Shown: piece after piece, positions 57,693-64,000 of the stretch
Layout of the letters: each line of letters starts with the position of its first letter
Numbering within the stretch: position 1 is the stretch's first letter
Assembly (NCBI GenBank): GCA_034769895.1
Contig: JAWRYS010000671.1
Location: 310,001-374,000 of the forward strand
Length of the DNA: 64,000 nucleotides
From: Magicicada septendecula
Taxonomy: Eukaryota; Arthropoda; Insecta; Hemiptera; Cicadidae
Direction of reading: 5' to 3'
Program-made: the position numbers and the translations under genes
Notes under the pieces: model-generated
The model's input: the letters and a program-made list of their open reading frames with translations, nothing else
Told to the model about the DNA's origin: nothing
Databases searched by the model: none

Positions 57693-59083
57693 TTACCTCG
57701 GATATGGGGTAAACCTTTTTTCTTTCATACGTTCATTATCTCTCCTCTTATTTGAGTAGAACGTTGGTTCTTGCTGATCGCCTCTAGAGTAGTTACTCAG
57801 CTGATTACTTATCCGCTGTAGGTCCCTCTCTAAATCTAGACACTCATCTACAACCATAATGAACTTTTCTAAAGTATCCACTCCTCTAGTTGTGGTTGCT
57901 ACTCTAGTGCGTTCTGAGAAATGACGAGCTAGCTTATATACTAGGTCTCTCTCTTCTGTTGGTGGTGTTAGATGTTTAACTTGCGCCATTACATTAAGCA
58001 CATAATTGGTAGTTGTCATATTCATTGACGGATGATACTTACCAAATTCTAAATGATCACGTACCCTTCTTTGTATTTGAACATTCCAGTACTGTGCTAG
58101 GAATTTTTCTCTGAAGTCTGAGTAGGTTTGGACTCTGTCTGAGATGACTTTCCACCATGTACCTGCCCAATTCTTGAGAAATCGGCCTAACATGTCCTTC
58201 TTATCCTCGTCGTCCATCAGTGGATTTACACGAGTTACATACGCTTCGAACAGCTTTAGGAATTCCACAAGATTCTCATGTGGGTTTCCTGAAAATGCAA
58301 GGTTTTCCGGTTCTTCCTTATAGCCGCCACACCTCACTACTTTGGTTTGCTGTGACTTCATTGCTTTAGTCAGATCCTCCCGCATTACCTTCAACTGCTG
58401 TTCCATCTTTTGATGTATTTCATCACTGTTAGCCTTACTCTCTACCTGTTTCTTAACTTCACTAATATTTACACCCAGTTGGGTACACTCTTCCCTAGTA
58501 TTTTGGATTTCTTCTTTATTTAGAAGTTTTGTGTTTTTAGTTCAGCTGTTACTTCGCTGAATTGTTGATTAATGAGGGTTACTTTGAGTTCTAACCTTTC
58601 ATGTAATTCATTTCTAAATTTATTTAGCTTTTCGTCTTGACGGCGAAAATTAGTGTTTACTTGTTTTCTAAACTCATCTAGCGTAGTTTTAACCTCTTCA
58701 GTATGCTTATCAAACCTACTATTACTCTCGTCTATTTTATTATTAGTACTATCTAATTTACTAGCTAGATTAGATATTTCTTCATCTATTTTAAATGTAG
58801 CCTCTTTACTACTTTGTTCTATTTGGCTAGATAAATTTTCATTTATTTGTTTTATTTCACTGGACAAATATTTATTAGTTTGTTCTATTTTATTATTAAC
58901 ATCAGTTATTAATTTTTGATTACTTTCTTCTAAACTTTTATTTTCTTCAATTTTCTTTGATAATTCACTATTTGTATTTTCAATTTTACTTTCAATTTTA
59001 CTGTTATTTTCATCCATTTTAGTGGTCAACTGTTTAAACATTTGCTCAATTGCTGCCATATCTACTGCTGATGATTTTGCCAT
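57693..59083 (-). pseudogene. Gypsy array unit 5, gag, broken
   Basis: Carries an in-frame KIES duplication near residue 30 (12 bp near 58977-59000). A change in the GTTTGTG stretch near 58527 shifts the frame after ELKTQ. The capsid half is open separately at 57693-58406. Confidence 0.87.
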
Positions 59084-59467
59084 GTTTACAATTTATTATT
59101 ATTTTTATCAAATAAATTTAACAATTATTTAATAGTTATTTGTAACCTTGAATTCCACTTTCTTTTCAAATTTATTAATACTACAATTTAACTATCACTT
59201 GGGTAAAAGCAACGCCAGATTATATAACTTTATTTATATAATTTTGTGTTTAATCAAGCCCATTAGTTGCGGCGACAAATATATATGTAACTTCTTTTTA
59301 CATATAAATTTGGTGAGCTTAATCAAGCTTAATCGAGCTTAATCGAGCCCCTTAGTTGGCCGCACCAAATACATACAACGCTTCCTTTCATCTAACACAA
59401 TTTTCTAATATTTGTGATGTTAGATAAAAAGTTACTTACCCGTGATTTTACTTTACCTGGGCGCCAG

Positions 59468-60280
59468 AACAAATCCCAGATACAAATGACACGGTTTCAG
59501 CTTAGCTCAGCGCATGGAGACACTCTTTCTCAGGATTCGTTCAGTGATTGTGGTTTTCAAGGAGAATCGTTACAAATAACTCTTTAAGATTTGCTTGATT
59601 ATTATTTTTAATGTTTTAATAAATGATTTTAAACTTTAACTTGTTAATGGTAGTGACTTAATTCTACCCTAACCTTATAATTATTGAGTGAGTGTGGAAA
59701 GTAATGATTAAGACGCTCAAACGACCTCTAGCTCTTATCTGGTCTGATTAAGAAATTTCTATCTCCCAAACCAGTGCTAAAGAACAGGTCTACAATAATT
59801 TGCACGTCCAATACTGCACACTATTTTCCATTCAACACTCTTATACTAAATTAAAGCTAATCTTACAGTTAAAATACAATGTGTGCGTTTCTTAGTGTCT
59901 TTTTAAAATTGTTTATTGTTTTATTATTTGTTTAGCGCTTATATCATTGATCAATGAATTTATTTCTTACTGTTTTGATGCGTTGACCGAAGATAGTAAT
60001 CTGTAGAGGTCCTCCTTTCGATGGTGATGCACAGAAGAATGGGTTGATCAATGTTGTGGAAGATGCCCTGGCAATTACAGATGCTGTAGCCTTCTGTAGC
60101 ACAGGTCCTTCACAGCTGATGGATTAATTAATTAAGTAATTAATTAATTAATGGTGATATTACGCAGCTAGTGTTATTGAATGTTGTAAATTCATCTACA
60201 CTGCGGACTACTTCTCAATTTATAACTGAATTTGCACTGTTGTGTAATTTAAAAATTTTCTGGATGCGAATTGTACACGT
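59468..60280 (-). repeat. Gypsy array LTR 5, interrupted
   Basis: Left 0.81 kb of an LTR of the LTR-4 subtype; it stops at ...gaattgtacacgt, where LTR 4 continues ctagtgtgtttcag. The remainder would lie beyond the inserted element, outside the window. Confidence 0.85.
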
Positions 60281-61589
60281 TGTGAAGCTATGTCCCTGGT
60301 CGGAATGCGCCAAATGTGAAGCTACTTACCTTTCTGTATCACATAAAATTCACTAACAAACATTGTATATTTGTCGGGCGCCATCTTGCCAACTGCAAGA
60401 AAATAATTTATGAGGGTTCTTTTCAGCGAACTAGGAGAACAGAATGTGGTTGCTGAAATAATCAATTTAATTCATATTGGCAATGAACCTAAGGTTTATT
60501 TATTCTTTAATACACACAACAACAAAAAATAAAAATTCTTTTCCTACACTTACATACTATTGCCAACTTAACTATGAACTCGTGAAATTATTTTTCTTAC
60601 ATCTTTTTCATTATTAATTTGGTCTTATTTATTAATTATATTTCTTTGATTATATTTCACCAATAATTACATTTAATGATTATATATCTTCACAAACCAG
60701 CACTTCTTTTAAATTTCTATATTCGCTCTCTCTCTCTCTCTCTCTACATTTCTATTCCCCTCCCATGTTTAATTGATTCATTAATTTAATTTTATTTTTA
60801 GGCTGCCAGTTCTTTGTTAAACATTCTCAAAATTTGCTTTCAAAAGGTTTTAGATTTAACCAATGTTGGTTACTTATCTGCCAAAGATCTTGATGAGTCC
60901 GTCTCTACCACGTATTTCGTTTCGATTCCGCACATTTTCTTATTTTATTCACTCTCCGGAACTGTAACTCTATAAAACTGTTTATTTTTTATTGAAAGTT
61001 CACATTTTGAAACCAATTGTTATATACGGGCGTCCGATTTGCGTTCCGGAACTTATATCTGTGACCGGCCGGTTCACTGACTAATTTTATACTGGGCCTT
61101 AGCCACTGGCGCTATTTTATGAAGTCGCCGTTGTTCTTTCAATTCTGATTGGCTCACATTTTGTATTCGTTCGCCAGTGGACTGTTTTTGGCTTGTTGAC
61201 AGAACTGGTGACACACATCGTTATATAATTTGCTGACGCAACACATCGCCTGATGTCTGGTTGTGTAACGTGTTTACTGTTACACAACATTTTTCGTGTT
61301 CGTCATTGTCCTTGAACTGAGTTTGGTACAGTTGCCGGTTATTAAAACTGTCTATATGAATATTATTAAACAAGTCTGTATTCATAAGGTTAACAGCAGT
61401 GCAGCCACGTTGCGATCGTTTCAAAATAACAAATTTACCCAAGTCTATAATTTCTGTCCCTATCACTCAACAAGGGATAAAGTTATTATTTATTTATATA
61501 AAAAAAAATACAAATTATGTTATTTATTATCAATAAAATATAAACTTCTTTACATTGTCTCAGGTAGGCCCCAAAAATGCCCCGCTACA
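60281..61589 (-). repeat. 3' LTR of a further LTR retrotransposon
   Basis: 1,309 bp beginning TGTGAAGC on the + strand and ending GCTACA, inserted abruptly into array LTR 5. In minus orientation it is the 3' LTR, since a polypurine-like GAGGGGGTAT abuts its start at 61590. The promoter on the minus strand is CCAATCAG (near 61147-61154) then CATAAAATAG (near 61115-61124), leaving about 0.85 kb of R-U5 as in the other families. A (CT)n run lies at 60727-60747. Confidence 0.82.
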
Positions 61590-61639
61590 ATACCCCCTCA
61601 ATGAGATATTTTATGCCGAAGCATAAAAAATCTCATTGA
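61590..61639 (-). promoter_or_regulatory. Polypurine tract and cUUCGg hairpin, second family
   Basis: In RNA sense, a 19-nt arm starting UCAAUGAG pairs with its complement around the loop UUCG closed by C-G (loop complement at 61617-61620), with one mismatch. GGGGGUAU and the LTR follow directly. The counterpart at 10192-10238 has the same loop and position but a diverged mid-stem. Confidence 0.75.
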
Positions 61640-64000
61640 CACATTCATACTTGCTAAAGGGATCAGCCAGGATATGTCGCCACAACCCCCCGTACGGTTT
61701 CCAAAAAAAATATTAATAATCAACTCACCCTTGGTCCGGTGACTGTGACTGCATCTGCATGACAATACTGGACTTCTCTCTCGAGATCCCAACACCGTAG
61801 AGTCAGACAGATACTCCACGCCCCTGCTCTGACGCGTAGGCCAGCTCAGGTCCGCCGCCACAGCATCACCAAACACTGAAACAACAAATCAAAATATTAA
61901 ATAGTGGCCTTATACAACACCATATCCCCAACTGATCTGTTTCCCCCTAGCGGTGCTGGTTTGCGCTAAGAAGCACTGGTTTTGTTTTTACTCACTTATT
62001 ACTAACATGTATATATCAGAATAACTAACATAACTTAACATAAGAAAACACAGTACATTAATAATTCGTTTTAAAATAAACAACTTACAATTAAAATGTT
62101 ACACACTTTACATCATTAAATTGGCATATAAAATCAAAAAATTACTTTTAAACTTGATTTACTCTTATTAATTCGTTTCTCAAAATTACAAAAATTATTT
62201 ATTTTATTTATTTATTTTTTTTTTTCAATTATGGCCATCATTATTCCATTTCATTACTTTGGGTGATTCTGCGTCATTCATTATTTCATTATAATTTACT
62301 TCATCCATTTGGCATTTATTCATAATCTTACCCCTTTTATTACTCTAATGCTCCCTTACAAAATCTTTATCTAGTATGACACCCCACTATCAAAATTTTA
62401 CTAACCCTTCTCTAACTCTAACTACTTACTATTTTAACTCCAATCGCCACCTTCTACTCTTATATAAAAAAATACTCTCTAACCCTTTGTACATAGGATA
62501 CGTGTTTCCTTCCCAAAACTCATTCCCTTATGTTGGTCCCTGGACTCACCCTAGGTAACCCTTTCCGGCGCCAATCGGTCCCTATCCCGTCCCAACCCTT
62601 ATGTTGCGGACTCCCCAAATACACTACCACTACTACAAAATTGCCATCCCCAAAAAATCTCACTCTCATAACTTCACTACAACTACAACAAATTAACATC
62701 GACAAAATAAACAATATATCGCTCAAAACTCTACATAAAATCTCCATAACTACTGTGTCTCCACTTATACTTCTCAAAATTCTATAACATATACTAACTC
62801 AAAACAACATTGCATTATTTTCATCTCTCATTCTCTTTAACTTTTACTTCGATTTGAACAGATCTATATGTCCCACAAAATTCAACTTGAATTGACTCAA
62901 ACATTTTATTCAAACAATTACTATCACCCACTTCTATCTTTTACAACCTATTGAAAATTTTACTTATTACAACTATTTTTTCATTTTATTTTAAAATCTG
63001 TAAACACATTGAAAACATATTATTATATTTTTATAATACTTATTCCTAACATACTAAATGCAAACAACACAATAAGACACAATAACACAATATAAGAAGT
63101 ATTTAAATGACAATATTAATTTAGATGGGATTTTAACCCACTTTATATGGAAGCTTAACCATTATTAACATAAAATATTAAATACAAAATCTACAACCTT
63201 CCACCATAGCAGTTCCACACTACACTGTTATAATACATCACATAACACAATACACAAATAGCAATAAACCTGGATTATTAGCATACATCAAACAAACAAT
63301 TCTCTTTTAAATAATTTATAAAAATTTATAAACATTATTATTTAAAATTTTTCATTAACTGTTTTTATTTATCCTGTGTTGCAATCAGATTTTCAAAATT
63401 GCTTAAAATTTATTATTAACACATATTTTTAATCATTATGTTCCACAAAATTCCACAAAATAAACCATTTAACATTTATTTATTTATTCATGATTATTAA
63501 ATTAAAATCTCATCACACAATTTAAATTCCTTATAAAATTCAAACACATAATATTCAATCACAATATCTAAACATCTCAACTTATTTAATTCAATTGATT
63601 ATTAAAATAACATATTTCAATTATTATCAACATTCTACAAATCATTCACTATTGTCTTCATAATTATTTTGTTATTTAATTAGAGTGCTAAAATATTAAT
63701 AATATTATTATTATTAATACAACATTTTCTAAAACATATACACATTACTTTTCTAACATTTCACAATACACACAAATGAATTCAATATTATTTACAAAAT
63801 ATGCGTCAAAACTGTTCAAGTGTATCTCACTTCAGATGTCCAAATCAGCAAGGTCATTACCAAAAATTTACAATATTTAAAAATGTCCCAACACTGATCT
63901 TTTAGCTCACCCTCCATCGTCATATATATATCTAGTGTATTTGTAACATTCATCATTTTTATCAACACACAAATTATTATAATGGTTACTATCATAATAA

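Larger units (their letters stand above)
38231..60280 (-). mobile_element. Tandem array of a deleted Gypsy-type element, ~4.71-kb unit
   Basis: Head-to-tail units in minus orientation, each LTR, PBS, leader, gag, short spacer frame, protease plus truncated RT, PPT. The gag start recurs at 40222, 44934, 49645, 54356 and 59083 (spacing 4712, 4711, 4711, 4727). Neighbouring units share one LTR, as expected for LTR-internal-LTR-internal arrays made by unequal recombination. All units share the same internal deletion (RT core, RNase H and integrase missing), so the deleted form was amplified. The left end breaks inside pol at 38231 against the Penelope fragment. The right end is interrupted at 60281 by another LTR element. 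Confidence 0.93.
60281..64000 (-). mobile_element. LTR retrotransposon, 3' portion, continues off the window
   Basis: LTR plus 2.4 kb of adjoining 3' internal sequence in minus orientation. The first ~400 bp inside the PPT resemble 10192 to about 10560 of the 20-kb element, so the two families are related. No pol or env motif is visible before the window end. A minus-strand frame at 62520-62777 (85 residues) has a hydrophobic stretch (VLSDILFILSMLICC) but no known family. 62800-64000 is AT-rich and featureless. Confidence 0.72.

Noticed and set aside
61598..61876. 92-residue minus frame at the start of the last LTR element's interior
   Set aside because: The homologous region at about 10240-10480 has stop codons in the corresponding reading, and part of the frame is the PPT hairpin.

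Overview
The window looks like an AT-rich, intron-heavy arthropod genome, most likely an insect. This rests on spliced exons, long CA/TG microsatellites, mariner transposons with TA target duplications, non-LTR and Penelope-like retroelements, and Gypsy-type LTR elements. I see no operons, ribosome binding sites or other prokaryotic features. One host gene runs through on the + strand: a TatD-family metal-dependent nuclease. Three consecutive coding exons are visible (628-788, 26466-26649, 33191-33353). They are phase-compatible (1-0, 0-1, 1-2) and carry the family's metal-binding motifs. The 5' exon(s) lie upstream and the C-terminal exon(s) downstream of the window.

Intron 1 (25.7 kb) holds a mariner copy (2876-4209), a LINE tail (about 4355-4870) and a 20-kb LTR retrotransposon on the minus strand (5367-25459). 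The retrotransposon has 4-bp ACTT target duplications and 1.18-kb LTRs, and the left LTR is split by two insertions. Its interior has no recognisable reverse transcriptase, so it resembles a LARD (large non-autonomous LTR element). It holds three same-frame orphan ORFs, an 0.8-kb direct repeat, and a nested 2.2-kb DNA transposon with ~0.3-kb inverted repeats. Intron 2 (6.5 kb) holds transposase debris, a deleted mariner (29563-30468) and a 5'-truncated LINE with a 14-bp target duplication (30965-33088).

Intron 3 starts at a GC-type splice donor (33354) and runs past the window end, more than 30 kb. It carries a 9-copy, ~163-bp satellite (about 34280-35755) and a Penelope-like element fragment with a GIY-YIG endonuclease end and a hammerhead-like RNA motif (37350-38230). 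Next comes a 22-kb head-to-tail array of an internally deleted Gypsy-type element (38231-60280; unit ~4.71 kb; LTR-gag-protease-truncated RT, five gag copies). The window closes with the LTR and 3' part of another LTR element (60281-64000), inserted into the last array LTR.

Every identifiable retroelement is antisense to the host gene. The most unusual points are the near-identical tandem Gypsy array, a cUUCGg-capped hairpin placed immediately before the polypurine tract in two different LTR families, the 20-kb orphan-ORF LTR element, and the hammerhead-like fold in the Penelope remnant.
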